A DNA stretch of 57,300 nt, from the NCBI GenBank assembly GCA_009775375.1, contig VSPO01000007.1, positions 1 through 57,300 of the forward strand, in the 5' to 3' direction. Source of the stretch: Muribaculaceae bacterium (GTDB taxonomy: Bacteria; Bacteroidota; Bacteroidia; Bacteroidales; Muribaculaceae). The number at the start of each line of letters is the position of its first letter. Position 1 is the first letter of the stretch. The notes under the pieces are model-generated. The model searched no databases and was not told where the DNA came from. It saw only the letters and a list, made by a program, of their open reading frames with translations. A program made the position numbers and the translations under genes. Below are positions 34,196-44,076 of the stretch, one piece after another.

Positions 34196-36121
34196 ATGAA
34201 CTCATCTGACTACCACGCACCTACATCTCTCCTGGATAAAGTGAACTCCCCTTCTGATCTCAGGAAGCTCGAATTGGAGCAATTGCCCCGGCTCTGCGAG
34301 GAAATCAGGCATTTCCTCATATCCAACCTTTCGATCAATCCGGGTCATTTCGCATCGAGCATGGGTGCGGTCGACATAATCGTGGCCTTGCACTACGTAT
34401 TCGACACTCCCTCCGACCGCCTTGTCTGGGATGTCGGCCATCAGGCATATGCACATAAGATACTGACCGGCAGACGCGAGCTATTCCCCAAACAACGCAC
34501 ACTCGGGGGAATAAGCGGCTTTCCATCTCCATTGGAAAGCCCCTACGATACTTTTATCGCAGGTCATGCCGGCAACTCAATTTCGGCAGCTTTGGGGATG
34601 GCCGTAGCGGATATGGCCACTCCCGGGCGTGAGAAAAGAAAGACAGTGGCCATCGTCGGAGATGCGTCAATAAGCGGCGGACTTGCATTCGAGGGGCTCA
34701 ACAATGCCTCCAATCATCCCAATAATCTCCTCATCATCCTCAACGACAACGATATGAGCATCGACAATAATGTCGGAGCTCTTCATAGTTATCTATCCGA
34801 CCTGACAACCTCGGCCGGATATAACCGCTGGCGCAACCGCATGGCCGGATATTTTCGAAAAAAGGGGTTTCTGACAGAAAACAGGAAGCGGGCGATAATA
34901 CGATTCAGCAACTCGCTGAAGTCCCTCATCTCCAAGAAGCAAAATATTTTCGAGGGTCTCAATATACGTTATTTCGGTCCATTCGACGGCCACGATGTAA
35001 TAAAGATAGTGAAGATTCTGAGGGACATAAAAGAGATGGAAGGGCCAAGACTGCTCCATTTGTGCACCGTCAAAGGGAAAGGGTATCAGCCTGCGGAAGA
35101 GAGTCCGACCATATGGCACGCCCCCGGCAAATTCAATCCCGACACCGGAGAACGTCTTTACAGCGGTTCTGATGGAAAGCCACCGTTGTGGCAAGAGGTG
35201 TTTGGAGAGACATTAGTGGAACTCGCAAAGACTGACGACAGGGTGATGGGCATAACAGCGGCCATGCCAACCGGCACCTCGATGATTCAGATGCTCAACG
35301 AAATGCCAGAACGCACTTTTGATGTCGGCATTTCGGAAGGACATGCCGTCACGTTTGCCGGAGGACTCGCCTCGGCAGGCAAGAAGCCTTTCGTGGCCAT
35401 CTACTCATCATTTCTTCAGAGGGCTTACGACAATATAATCCATGATGTGGCGATCCAAGGTCTCCCCGTCACATTCTGCATAGACCGTGCCGGTCTTGTA
35501 GGCGAGGATGGCGTCACACACCACGGACTATTCGACATGTCCTATCTTCGCTGCATACCGGGGATGATAATCGCAGCTCCTGCAGACGAAGAGACCTTGC
35601 GCAATGTCATGTTCTCCTCCCTTAATGTCAATGCTCCCCTCGCCATCCGCTACCCAAGAGGAAGAGCCACCAAACCGGATTGGAAATCACCATTCGCGGA
35701 AATCAAAATTGGCAAGGGAAAACGGGTAAGAACAAGGGACGGCGCGAAGATTGCAATTCTATCATTAGGACCCTCTCTGCAGGAAGCGCTTACGGCAGCG
35801 TCACGTTTGGAGGAAAAAGATATTCGCGTCGACGTATTCGACATGGTCTGGCTAAAGCCACTCGACGAGGAAATCTTACGCTTTGCCGCAGAATTATACG
35901 AAAGCATCATCACGATAGAGGATGGAGCCGTCGTAGGGGGATTGGGTTCAGCCATAGATGAATGGATGTCGGCCAACGACGTTAAAACCCGTCATATCAG
36001 CCTCGGAGTCAGCGACAAATGGATAGGCCACGGCAGCGTGGAGCAACTTAAAAGCATTTGTAGGATTGATGCTGACGCAATCATGGATTGCGTGATTGGC
36101 CTTAACGCTGCCAAGTCATGA
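34196..36121 (+). CDS. dxs: 1-deoxy-D-xylulose-5-phosphate synthase
   Basis: A 641-residue thiamine-diphosphate enzyme that condenses pyruvate and glyceraldehyde 3-phosphate, the first step of the MEP isoprenoid pathway. The N-terminal 'GHFASSMGAVDI', 'DVGHQAYAHKILTGR', the ThDP motif 'GDASISGG...NN' (about residues 157-178) and the transketolase middle domain 'DRAGLVGEDGVTHHG' (about 432-446) are all present. The frame is open to 34052, but ATG 34196 gives the family N-terminus. The stop codon overlaps the start of trkA (ATGA at 36118-36121). Its link to potassium uptake is by position only. Confidence 0.97.
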   Translation: MNSSDYHAPTSLLDKVNSPSDLRKLELEQLPRLCEEIRHFLISNLSINPGHFASSMGAVDIIVALHYVFDTPSDRLVWDVGHQAYAHKILTGRRELFPKQRTLGGISGFPSPLESPYDTFIAGHAGNSISAALGMAVADMATPGREKRKTVAIVGDASISGGLAFEGLNNASNHPNNLLIILNDNDMSIDNNVGALHSYLSDLTTSAGYNRWRNRMAGYFRKKGFLTENRKRAIIRFSNSLKSLISKKQNIFEGLNIRYFGPFDGHDVIKIVKILRDIKEMEGPRLLHLCTVKGKGYQPAEESPTIWHAPGKFNPDTGERLYSGSDGKPPLWQEVFGETLVELAKTDDRVMGITAAMPTGTSMIQMLNEMPERTFDVGISEGHAVTFAGGLASAGKKPFVAIYSSFLQRAYDNIIHDVAIQGLPVTFCIDRAGLVGEDGVTHHGLFDMSYLRCIPGMIIAAPADEETLRNVMFSSLNVNAPLAIRYPRGRATKPDWKSPFAEIKIGKGKRVRTRDGAKIAILSLGPSLQEALTAASRLEEKDIRVDVFDMVWLKPLDEEILRFAAELYESIITIEDGAVVGGLGSAIDEWMSANDVKTRHISLGVSDKWIGHGSVEQLKSICRIDADAIMDCVIGLNAAKS

Positions 36122-37452
36122 AGATTGTCATTGCCGGAGCCGGAGAGGTCGGAACACATCTTGCCAAAATGCTCTCAAATGAAGACCAGGACATAATCCT
36201 GATAGACAACGACCAGTCGAGACTCGACGTCATAGACTCCAACTATAATCTAATGACATGGAATGGCTCGACTTCGTCATTTGAAAGTCTGCGAGACGTC
36301 GGGATATACAACACCGACTTATATATAGCCGTCACTCCTTACGAGACAAGAAACATCACATCATGCGCCATAGCCAAAAAGCTTGGGGCAAAGAAGACTG
36401 TAGCAAGAATCGACAACAATGAGTTTCTTGACCCGGAAAACGGGTCGATACTTAAGCAGATCGGCGTAGACTTCCTTATCTATCCAGAAGACCTTGCAGC
36501 CGATGAGATCGCCCTCGCCCTTGCCCATAACTGGGCAAGATTCTGGGGGGAGCTGCACAACGGGAATCTTCTCCTTATAGGAGTGAAACTTCACAGCGAC
36601 TCTACCCTACTCGACCGAAAACTTAAGGATCTCCCCGTCACGGGACACGATTTTCACGTACTTGCCATAAAGCGCAACAACGAGACTATCATTCCGGGCG
36701 GCAATGATGAGATCCTGCGAGATGACATCGTCTATTTCATCACGACCCCTCCGTTCATTCAAGAGGTGAGGGATCTTTGCGGGAAAAGAAAGCGCGTGAT
36801 CAAAAAGGCATTGATCATGGGGGGAAGCCGCATAGCTTTTAGGTTTGCGTCGCGCTATCATGACAAATACCATATAAAAATCATTGACAACGATCGCGAA
36901 AACTGCGAGATGATGGCCACGGCATTGCCGGATTGCGAAATAGTGCATGGTGACGGACGCGACATTGAGGTGCTCCGCGAAAACAATATCTATCAATATG
37001 ATGCATTCCTTTCACTAACTGATTATTCGGAGACCAATATATTGTCATGTCTGACGGCAAAGGAATTCGGCGTGCCCAAGACTGTGGCCGACGTGGAGAA
37101 TCTTCAATTCGTCAGTCAGGCAGAGAATCTTAATATCGGGACCATCATAAACAAGAAACTCCTTGCATCGAGCCATATCTTCAAAATTCTTCTTGACGCA
37201 GACGAGGAGAACGCAAAGTGCCTCACCTTGGCAGATGCGGAGGTGGCAGAACTTGTGGTGAAGCCCGGGGCGAAAATCACTAAGGCTCCTGTGAAAGACC
37301 TTCATCTGCCATTCGGAATGACACTTGCCGCAATTGTCAGGGATGAGCAATGCAGCCTTGTCGGGGGTAACACCCATATACAGGGAGGTGACTTTGTAGT
37401 AGTAGTTTGTCTCACGGGAACCATAAATAAAATTGAGAAATGGTTTAATTAA
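36118..37452 (+). CDS. trkA: Trk potassium uptake system, NAD-binding subunit TrkA
   Basis: A 444-residue cytoplasmic protein with two RCK halves. The first Rossmann motif is 'IAGAGEVGTHLAKML' (residues 4-18) with the acidic end 'DIILIDND' (about 25-32); the second starts with 'ALIMGGSRIAFRFA' (about 226) and 'DNDRENCEMM'. Each half ends in a TrkA-C domain. It gates TrkH in response to nucleotides. The start overlaps the dxs stop by 4 bp and trkH follows 12 bp downstream, so the proteins are made together. Confidence 0.96.
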   Translation: MKIVIAGAGEVGTHLAKMLSNEDQDIILIDNDQSRLDVIDSNYNLMTWNGSTSSFESLRDVGIYNTDLYIAVTPYETRNITSCAIAKKLGAKKTVARIDNNEFLDPENGSILKQIGVDFLIYPEDLAADEIALALAHNWARFWGELHNGNLLLIGVKLHSDSTLLDRKLKDLPVTGHDFHVLAIKRNNETIIPGGNDEILRDDIVYFITTPPFIQEVRDLCGKRKRVIKKALIMGGSRIAFRFASRYHDKYHIKIIDNDRENCEMMATALPDCEIVHGDGRDIEVLRENNIYQYDAFLSLTDYSETNILSCLTAKEFGVPKTVADVENLQFVSQAENLNIGTIINKKLLASSHIFKILLDADEENAKCLTLADAEVAELVVKPGAKITKAPVKDLHLPFGMTLAAIVRDEQCSLVGGNTHIQGGDFVVVVCLTGTINKIEKWFN

Positions 37453-37464
37453 ATCGCATTGAGA

Positions 37465-38940
37465 ATGGCGTTCTTCCAACATAAAAGCTATATAAACGTG
37501 CGTATGCTGCTCAGGGTCATAGGATGGCTGCTTCTCATTGAGGCCATCTTCATGATAATCCCCTGTGTGGTGGGTCTTCTTTACGAAGAGGGGAGCGCCA
37601 CCGGATTCCTGATATGCATGGGAATTACGGCAGGCTGCGGATCGGCGATGGTAGGATTGAAGCCTAAAAGCAGGGAGATGGGCAAAAGGGAAGCGATTTT
37701 GCTGACAGGCCTGACGTGGATTATTCTTTCAATGTTCGGAATGTTGCCATTCCTGTTCTGTGGGAGCCACCTTAGCATATCGGATGCTTTTTTTGAGACG
37801 ATGAGCGGCTTCACGACAACGGGAGCATCCGTACTCAACAGTCTGGAAGGCGTGCCCCATTCCATCCTGCTATGGAGATGTATCGTGCAATGGGTCGGAG
37901 GTTTAGGAATCATCCTTTTTACGCTGGCAGTGGTGCCGATGCTAAATTATCAGGGAGGGATGCAGCTATTTAATGCAGAGGTCACAGGCATTACCCACGA
38001 CAAGCTTCGCCCACGAATAAGTTATACCGCGCAAGGGCTATGGATAGTCTATATCTGCCTGACCACCCTATTGATAATACTTCTCTCCTTTTCGCAAATG
38101 TCTTTCTTCGATGCCGTCTGCTATGGATTGTCGACAATGTCGACTGGAGGCTTCTCCAATAGCGATATGTCGGTCACAGAGATGGACGACTTATACATCA
38201 AGGTCACGCTGATGGTCTTCATGTTTCTTGGAGGCGTCAATTTTGCATTGCTATACAAAGCAGCGCGAGGGGACATCAAATCAGCTTTACGCAATGATGC
38301 CCTTAAATGGTATCTCTGGATCATACTTATATGCTACGCATCGCTTTGTCTTAATATTTGGGCCCGAGGTATTGGCAAGACGATAGACGATTTTACAATC
38401 GACCCTCTGTTTCAGACAATTTCCATCCTATCGTCGACAGGCCTTACGGAACCTGACTTTGCGGATTGGGGACCATTGGCTGTAATCGTGCTTATAGTAA
38501 TGATGGTCATGGGAGCTTGTGCCGGGAGCACGTCAGGCGGAGCCAAAATAGACCGCTTCATCATCCTTTTCAAGTTTCTTAAAAACGAATTCTATAAGAT
38601 GATGCATCCCAGTGCGGTCACTACCGTCTGCATCAACGGCAAAGGGACACCCAATGCCATCGTCATGAAGACTCTTGCTTTTTTGTTTCTTTACATCATA
38701 GTGATCATGATCGGAGGAGCAATACTCGTGATAGATGGAATCCCTCTCAAAGACAGCTTCTTCGTCTGTCTTTCCGCCATCTCCAATACCGGCTTGGGCA
38801 CTGAGATAACGGGAGTGGAAGGCAACTATGCCCATGTTCCCGCCCTGGCCAAATGGGTGCTCTCCTTCATCATGCTTGTAGGCCGTCTTGAACTTTACAC
38901 CATTCTCCTACTCTTCACCCCCTCCTTCTGGAGAAAATAA
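37465..38940 (+). CDS. trkH: Trk potassium uptake system, membrane subunit TrkH
   Basis: A 491-residue membrane protein with about ten hydrophobic segments and the four pore-loop signatures of the Trk/Ktr family, including 'GFTTTGASV' (about residues 115-123), 'STMSTGGFSN', 'SILSSTGLTE' and 'AISNTGLG', each contributing a selectivity glycine. 'GACAGSTSGGAK' near residue 355 is the conserved gating-loop region. ATG 37465 is preferred over TTG 37459. It ends 17 bp before a 166-bp palindromic element and converges on the malic enzyme gene. Confidence 0.95.
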   Translation: MAFFQHKSYINVRMLLRVIGWLLLIEAIFMIIPCVVGLLYEEGSATGFLICMGITAGCGSAMVGLKPKSREMGKREAILLTGLTWIILSMFGMLPFLFCGSHLSISDAFFETMSGFTTTGASVLNSLEGVPHSILLWRCIVQWVGGLGIILFTLAVVPMLNYQGGMQLFNAEVTGITHDKLRPRISYTAQGLWIVYICLTTLLIILLSFSQMSFFDAVCYGLSTMSTGGFSNSDMSVTEMDDLYIKVTLMVFMFLGGVNFALLYKAARGDIKSALRNDALKWYLWIILICYASLCLNIWARGIGKTIDDFTIDPLFQTISILSSTGLTEPDFADWGPLAVIVLIVMMVMGACAGSTSGGAKIDRFIILFKFLKNEFYKMMHPSAVTTVCINGKGTPNAIVMKTLAFLFLYIIVIMIGGAILVIDGIPLKDSFFVCLSAISNTGLGTEITGVEGNYAHVPALAKWVLSFIMLVGRLELYTILLLFTPSFWRK

Positions 38941-38957
38941 ACTATATTCGTTTCCAA

Positions 38958-39123
38958 TAAGCAAGTGTTCAGATTATTCCTATACTTGTCTTATCCAATC
39001 TGAGCGCTGGATTTCAACCCGTGATTCAGTTATGATGGGACCCCATCACGCCATCATTCCAAGTCGAAATCCCGACCCTCATATTGGCAATCCATGCATA
39101 GGAACTATCTGATCACTTACTTA
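38958..39123. mobile_element. MITE-like 166-bp palindromic element
   Basis: The two 83-bp halves (38958-39040 and 39123-39041 read on the minus strand) align along their whole length: outer ends TAAGCAAGTG and TAAGTAAGTG, then CAGAT, TTCCTAT, CCAAT, TGAG, GGATTTC/GGGATTTC and TGATGGG at the exact centre (39040/39041). The left end recurs at 114-138. Size, inverted symmetry and second copy fit a non-autonomous element (MITE) or large hairpin repeat. It holds the last codon and stop of maeB and fills the space between convergent trkH and maeB, so it may also terminate both. No target duplication and no transposase were found. Confidence 0.65.
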
Positions 39124-41330
39124 ACGGAATTGCTGTTGGTGAAATAGACAGGCTTCTTCAATCCCATCTGGATGGGGCCGATAATGCTGCCTACCCCCAT
39201 CGACAGCAACATCTTGCTTGTCGTGTTGGCGGCTGTCAGGTTGGGGAAAATCAAGGTGTTGACCTGTTGTCCCTTTATCGTATTGAATGGGAATGTGCGG
39301 TCGCGCAGATTGGTGTCGAGAGCATAGTCAAGCTGCATCTCACCGTCTACTTGTATCCTGGGGTATTTTTCATGCAACTCCTCGACAGCTTCAGCCACGA
39401 GACGAGCCTCCTCATGGTCGGACGAACCGAAATTGCTGTAAGAAAGCATGGCGCAGACAGGCTCCATAGCGAAGAACCTCACTGTCTTGTCGGCAAGACG
39501 GGCAATGTCGACAAGCGCAGATTTATCAGCATCGGGATTCACAGCCGTGTCGGCGATGAAATACGTGCCCTGACGAGTGTTGAGGATATGCATAGTGGCA
39601 AAATGGTCGAAGCCGTCCTGCAATCCGATTATGGAAACGACATTGCTTGCCATTGCCTCTCCGGCTGAATAAGTGGAAACAAGACATGCGTCGGCATCTC
39701 CAGTCTCCACCATCATCATGCCGAAATACGTGCGATTAAACATTTTCTCCAGGGCATAATCGTAGGAGAAACCCTCCCTTGCCTTCTTTCTTGCAAGGAT
39801 AGTGGCATATCTTTCCCTCGTCAGTTGTTCGCGGTCATGACGGGGATTAACAATCTCAATACCATCAAGCGACAGACCGAGCCTGTGGGCTCTCTTCTCG
39901 ATCATCTCCTCGTTGCCGAGCACAACAGGCCTGCAAATATGCTCATGAGCAACGCGGACCGCAGCACGAAGCATATTGTCCATGTTTCCTTCGCAAATGA
40001 CAACGCGCTTGGGCGTAGCCTTGGCCAGCTCTGCAAGACGCCGCATCATCTTTCCATCGTCGCCCATAAGATTGCGAAGTCTTGAACGATAGGCGTTCCA
40101 GTCGTAGATCGGACGTTGAGCAATGCCGGATTCGGCTGCCGCACGAGCCACAGCCGGAGCCACACAAAGAAGAAGACGCGGATCAAGAGCCTTGGGCAGG
40201 ATATATTCCCTGCCAAACTTGATATTGTTCATTCCATAGGCTTCGTCGACTACCGCCGGCACCGGCTCTTTTGCAAGATCGGCGATGGCGTGGACCGCAG
40301 CAATCTTCATAGTTTCATTTATGCTCGTTGCGCCGCAATCGAGAGCGCCACGGAATATATAAGGGAATCCTATGACGTTGTTGATCTGATTGGGATAATC
40401 GCTCCTTCCCGTAGCCACAATCACGTCGGGACGCGAATCTACTGCAAGGTCGTAAGCAATCTCAGGGTTGGGATTGGCAAGCGCAAAAACGATCGGATTG
40501 GGAGCCATCGACATCACCATTTCCGGAGTCACTACGTCAGCAACGCTAAGGCCCAAAAATACGTCGGCCCCTATCAAGGCTTCCTCAAGGGTGTGCAGGT
40601 CGCGATCGGTGGCGAACTCTTTTTTCTGAGAATTCAATCCCTCGCGGTCGGCACGTATCACTCCGCGGGAATCACACATCACTACGTTCTTGGGATTCAC
40701 TCCCAAAGCCACATAAAGACGCGTGCAACTTATAGCTGCCGCTCCGGCACCATTGACAACAAGCTTGACCTCCCCAATCTCCTTTCCCTGAATCTGGAGA
40801 GCGTTGAGCAATCCCGCGCCAGAAATAATGGCCGTGCCATGTTGGTCGTCGTGCATCACCGGGATATCGCACTCCTCTTTAAGCCTTGTCTCAATCTTAA
40901 AGCATTCGGGAGCCTTGATGTCTTCAAGATTGATTCCTCCGAAGGTAGGCTCAAGAGCCTTCACAATCTCTACTATTTTATCAGGGTCGGTCTCGTTTAT
41001 CTCAATGTCGAAGGCATCAAGTCCGGCGAATATCTTAAAAAGAAGGGCCTTTCCCTCCATCACGGGTTTTCCGGCAAGAGCCCCTATGTTGCCAAGACCA
41101 AGCACGGCCGTGCCGTTGCTGATAACGCCAACAAGATTGCCTTTGTTGGTATATCGACATGCCGTGGAAGGGTCTTTCTCAATCTCAAGGCATGGGTATG
41201 CAACGCCCGGCGAATATGCGAGCGCGAGGTCATGCTGAGAGGCGTATGGTTTGGTGGGGACGATCTCTATCTTTCCCGGCTTTCCCTCTTCATGATAATC
41301 GAGGGCCATCTCTTTTGTGACTTTTGTCAT
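39117..41330 (-). CDS. maeB: NADP-dependent malic enzyme with phosphotransacetylase-like domain
   Basis: A 737-residue MaeB-type protein. Residues about 1-430 form the malic enzyme: 'LAYSPGVAYPCLEI' near the N-terminus, 'MHDDQHGTA' (metal and substrate site, about 160) and the NAD(P) fold 'VVNGAGAAAISC' (about 192). Residues about 430-737 are a phosphotransacetylase-like domain that regulates the enzyme. It makes pyruvate and CO2 from malate. The C-terminus stops at 'YFTNSNSVK', about 20 residues short of E. coli MaeB (759), and its final Lys and stop lie within the palindromic element; the missing codons are not found beyond it. The catalytic half is complete, so activity is likely. Confidence 0.93.
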   Translation of the reverse strand: MTKVTKEMALDYHEEGKPGKIEIVPTKPYASQHDLALAYSPGVAYPCLEIEKDPSTACRYTNKGNLVGVISNGTAVLGLGNIGALAGKPVMEGKALLFKIFAGLDAFDIEINETDPDKIVEIVKALEPTFGGINLEDIKAPECFKIETRLKEECDIPVMHDDQHGTAIISGAGLLNALQIQGKEIGEVKLVVNGAGAAAISCTRLYVALGVNPKNVVMCDSRGVIRADREGLNSQKKEFATDRDLHTLEEALIGADVFLGLSVADVVTPEMVMSMAPNPIVFALANPNPEIAYDLAVDSRPDVIVATGRSDYPNQINNVIGFPYIFRGALDCGATSINETMKIAAVHAIADLAKEPVPAVVDEAYGMNNIKFGREYILPKALDPRLLLCVAPAVARAAAESGIAQRPIYDWNAYRSRLRNLMGDDGKMMRRLAELAKATPKRVVICEGNMDNMLRAAVRVAHEHICRPVVLGNEEMIEKRAHRLGLSLDGIEIVNPRHDREQLTRERYATILARKKAREGFSYDYALEKMFNRTYFGMMMVETGDADACLVSTYSAGEAMASNVVSIIGLQDGFDHFATMHILNTRQGTYFIADTAVNPDADKSALVDIARLADKTVRFFAMEPVCAMLSYSNFGSSDHEEARLVAEAVEELHEKYPRIQVDGEMQLDYALDTNLRDRTFPFNTIKGQQVNTLIFPNLTAANTTSKMLLSMGVGSIIGPIQMGLKKPVYFTNSNSVK

Positions 41331-41725
41331 TTCTTTTTAGATTGTTTATTGCAATAATGTTGTTTTTCTTTACCTGTATATATCATAAACGCAGATTTTT
41401 TCAAAAATTACTTTCTTTTTAATAAAAATTTAAAAAACATAAGTATTCACAGAATTTTTCTTTCTCCTGGCCCTCTTCCTTTCAATAAAAAAAATAATTC
41501 ATCGGACAGCTAATAGACACCTTGTTTTTCTTACTTTCTGAATAACACGCAGAAATGCTTCAGCACTAAAAAATTGGCAAAACAAGACATAGCGTTTTAT
41601 TTGCGCGATACTAAAGTTTCCCACTTCTAAGATTAATAGCCTTAATTTATAGCATCTTAAATATTTTATGATATTAAAAAGTTTCCCAAAATGAAGACCA
41701 GACACACATTTAAAGTGTAAAAAAA
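41331..41725. other. A/T-rich intergenic region between maeB and nrdD
   Basis: These bases separate divergent maeB and nrdD and hold no supported gene. The composition is strongly A/T-rich with several A and T runs. A 68-residue minus-strand open frame (41499-41705) lacks recognisable features and is not called. No riboswitch or clear operator was identified; the nrdD promoter follows at 41726. Confidence 0.6.
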
Positions 41726-41757
41726 TTTGTCGATGTTAAGTTTTTGACCTACCTTTG
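41726..41757 (+). promoter_or_regulatory. Promoter of nrdDG
   Basis: TTTG (41726-41729) and TACCTTTG (41750-41757) are separated by exactly 20 nt, one of the best matches in the window. Transcription would start near 41764, giving a leader of about 78 nt before ATG 41842. Confidence 0.75.
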
Positions 41758-41841
41758 CATCTGATTTAAGAAAGGAACGACAAGAGTCTCCCCCCGATCA
41801 TAAAAAATTATCCAGAATCCCCCTCTAATAATCCCTCAAAA

Positions 41842-44046
41842 ATGATTCAGATAGTTGAAAAACGCGATGGCCGTATTGTCGGCTACAATGAAGAAAAAAT
41901 AAAGGCAGCCATCAGAAAAGCCATGCTCGCAACGGAACGCGGCGAGGATGAAGCCCTGATCCAGCGCATCTCCGACCGTATCGGCATGAACGGCGCGGAG
42001 AAAATGACCGTGGAGCAAATCCAGGACTGTGTGGAAATCGAGCTCATGAAATCATCCCGCAAGGATGTGGCCAAACGATACATAGCTTATCGCGACCAAA
42101 GGTCGATTGCCCGTCAGGCAAAGACACGCGATATGTTTCTTGAAATCATCGAGGCCAAAAACAACGACATCACGCGAGAGAATGCCAATATGAACACGGA
42201 TTCTCCTGCCGGCATGATGATGAAATTCGCTTCCGAGACGACAAAGCCTTTTGTGGACGACTATCTGCTGTCGGCCGAAGTAAAAGCCGCAGTCAGAAAC
42301 AACTATATTCACATTCACGACAAGGACTACTACCCTACAAAGAGCTTGACTTGCGTGCAGCATCCTCTCGACAAGATCCTGAAAAACGGATTTGTCGCCG
42401 GCCATGGAGAATCACGCCCGGCAAAGAGAATCGAGACCGCCAGCGTCATAGCCTGCATATCCCTTGAGACCGCCCAGAATGAGATGCACGGCGGGCAGGC
42501 TATTCCCGCGCTCGATTTTTATCTTGCGCCGTTCGTCAGGGCAAGCTTCATTGAGGAGGTGAAAAATCTTGAGCAACTATCCGGGACAGATCTGTCGCAT
42601 CTTTACCATAAAGCCTTGAAAGATTACTTAAAGCATCCGCTCGACGGGCTGGAAGGCGATGAAAGGTATCTTCAGCATGCCATGAACAAGACTGTAGAAA
42701 GAGTCCATCAGTCGATGGAGGCTTTCATTCACAATATGAACACGATTCATTCAAGAGGAGGTAATCAGGTCGTATTCTCATCCGTCAACTATGGCACAGA
42801 CACATCTGCAGAGGGTCGTTGCGTCATACGCGAATTGCTTAATTCCACATATGAGGGCGTAGGGAATGGCGCTACCGCCATATTTCCCATACAAATCTGG
42901 AAAAAGAAACGTGGAGTCAGCTATCTGCCGGAAGATCCCAACTACGACCTCTACAAACTTGCGTGCAAGGTGACAGCAAGAAGGTTTTTCCCCAATTTCC
43001 TCAATCTCGACGCATCGTTTAATCAGGATGACGCCTGGGACGCGGAAGACCCACAAAGATATCTTCATGAAGCAGCCACGATGGGATGCCGCACGAGGGT
43101 CTATGAAAACAGATACGGAGACAAGACGTCTGTCGGCAGAGGCAACATTTCTTTCACTACCGTCAATATCGTCAGAATAGCCCTTGAGGTCATGAAAATC
43201 GAAGACAAAGAGGAGCGGATTGGTGAATTCTTCAAAAAGCTTGACAATGTGCTTGACACAACGGCTCGCCAGCTTGATGAACGTTTCCAGTTCCAAAAGA
43301 CGGCTCTTGCCAAGCAATTCCCACTCGTCATGAGCGTACTTTGGAACGGGGCAGACAGCCTTGACCCCAACGAGACTATCGAAAAGGTCATAAACCAAGG
43401 CACTCTTGGAATTGGGTTCATCGGTCTTGCAGAAACTCTGATCGCCCTCGTAGGCAAACACCACGGTGAATCTGAAGAGGCACAGGAACTTGGACTGCGC
43501 ATTGTTGGTCATATGAAGGATCGCGTACAGGAATACAATGAGAAGTATCGCCACAACTATTCTGTTCTGGCCACGCCTGCCGAAGGGCTTTCCGGAAAAT
43601 TCACCAAGGTAGACCGCAAAGCTTTCGGATGCATCGAAGGAGTGACCGACAAGGATTATTATACCAACTCCAACCATGTCCCCGTCTACTATCATTGCTC
43701 TCCACGACACAAAGCAAAGATAGAAGCCCCTTACCACGAGCTTACCCGTGGAGGTCATATCTTCTATGTGGAAATCGATGGCGACGCCACCCATAATGAG
43801 GAGGCGATAATGCAAATCGTAGACATGATGGACAAGTATGATCTCGGATACGGTTCGGTCAATCATAATCGCAACCACTGCCCCCGCTGTGGATATGAGA
43901 ATGCAGAGAAGAACCAGTCGGCGTGCCCTAAATGCGGAGAAAAGTTTGAAACGATTCAACGCATTACCGGCTATCTTGTAGGAACCACCGACCGCTGGAA
44001 TTCCGGGAAACTTGCCGAATTGCACGATAGAGTCGTGCACGAATAA
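41842..44046 (+). CDS. nrdD: Anaerobic (class III) ribonucleoside-triphosphate reductase
   Basis: A 734-residue glycyl-radical enzyme that makes dNTPs from NTPs without oxygen. Residues about 1-95 form an ATP-cone ('VEKRDGRIVGYNEEKIKAAI'), the allosteric activity switch. The core follows, and the C-terminus has a four-cysteine zinc site ('CPRCGYEN' and 'CPKCGEKF', about 675-698) and the glycyl-radical loop 'RITGYLVGTTDRWNSGK' with Gly710 as the expected radical site. It needs NrdG, encoded 30 bp downstream. Use of this class fits an anaerobic host. Confidence 0.97.
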   Translation: MIQIVEKRDGRIVGYNEEKIKAAIRKAMLATERGEDEALIQRISDRIGMNGAEKMTVEQIQDCVEIELMKSSRKDVAKRYIAYRDQRSIARQAKTRDMFLEIIEAKNNDITRENANMNTDSPAGMMMKFASETTKPFVDDYLLSAEVKAAVRNNYIHIHDKDYYPTKSLTCVQHPLDKILKNGFVAGHGESRPAKRIETASVIACISLETAQNEMHGGQAIPALDFYLAPFVRASFIEEVKNLEQLSGTDLSHLYHKALKDYLKHPLDGLEGDERYLQHAMNKTVERVHQSMEAFIHNMNTIHSRGGNQVVFSSVNYGTDTSAEGRCVIRELLNSTYEGVGNGATAIFPIQIWKKKRGVSYLPEDPNYDLYKLACKVTARRFFPNFLNLDASFNQDDAWDAEDPQRYLHEAATMGCRTRVYENRYGDKTSVGRGNISFTTVNIVRIALEVMKIEDKEERIGEFFKKLDNVLDTTARQLDERFQFQKTALAKQFPLVMSVLWNGADSLDPNETIEKVINQGTLGIGFIGLAETLIALVGKHHGESEEAQELGLRIVGHMKDRVQEYNEKYRHNYSVLATPAEGLSGKFTKVDRKAFGCIEGVTDKDYYTNSNHVPVYYHCSPRHKAKIEAPYHELTRGGHIFYVEIDGDATHNEEAIMQIVDMMDKYDLGYGSVNHNRNHCPRCGYENAEKNQSACPKCGEKFETIQRITGYLVGTTDRWNSGKLAELHDRVVHE

Positions 44047-44076
44047 ACGGATTTTTCCACTGACAGAAACATCGAG

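Noticed and set aside
38888..39112. 74-residue open frame between trkH and maeB
   Set aside because: It overlaps the end of trkH and lies mostly within the palindromic element.
40116..41357. 413-residue plus-strand open frame opposite maeB
   Set aside because: It is fully antisense to the well-supported malic enzyme gene, has no recognisable domain and reads as a codon-bias shadow.
41499..41705. 68-residue minus-strand open frame in the maeB-nrdD gap
   Set aside because: A/T-rich non-coding context, no recognisable features and no clear promoter or partner.
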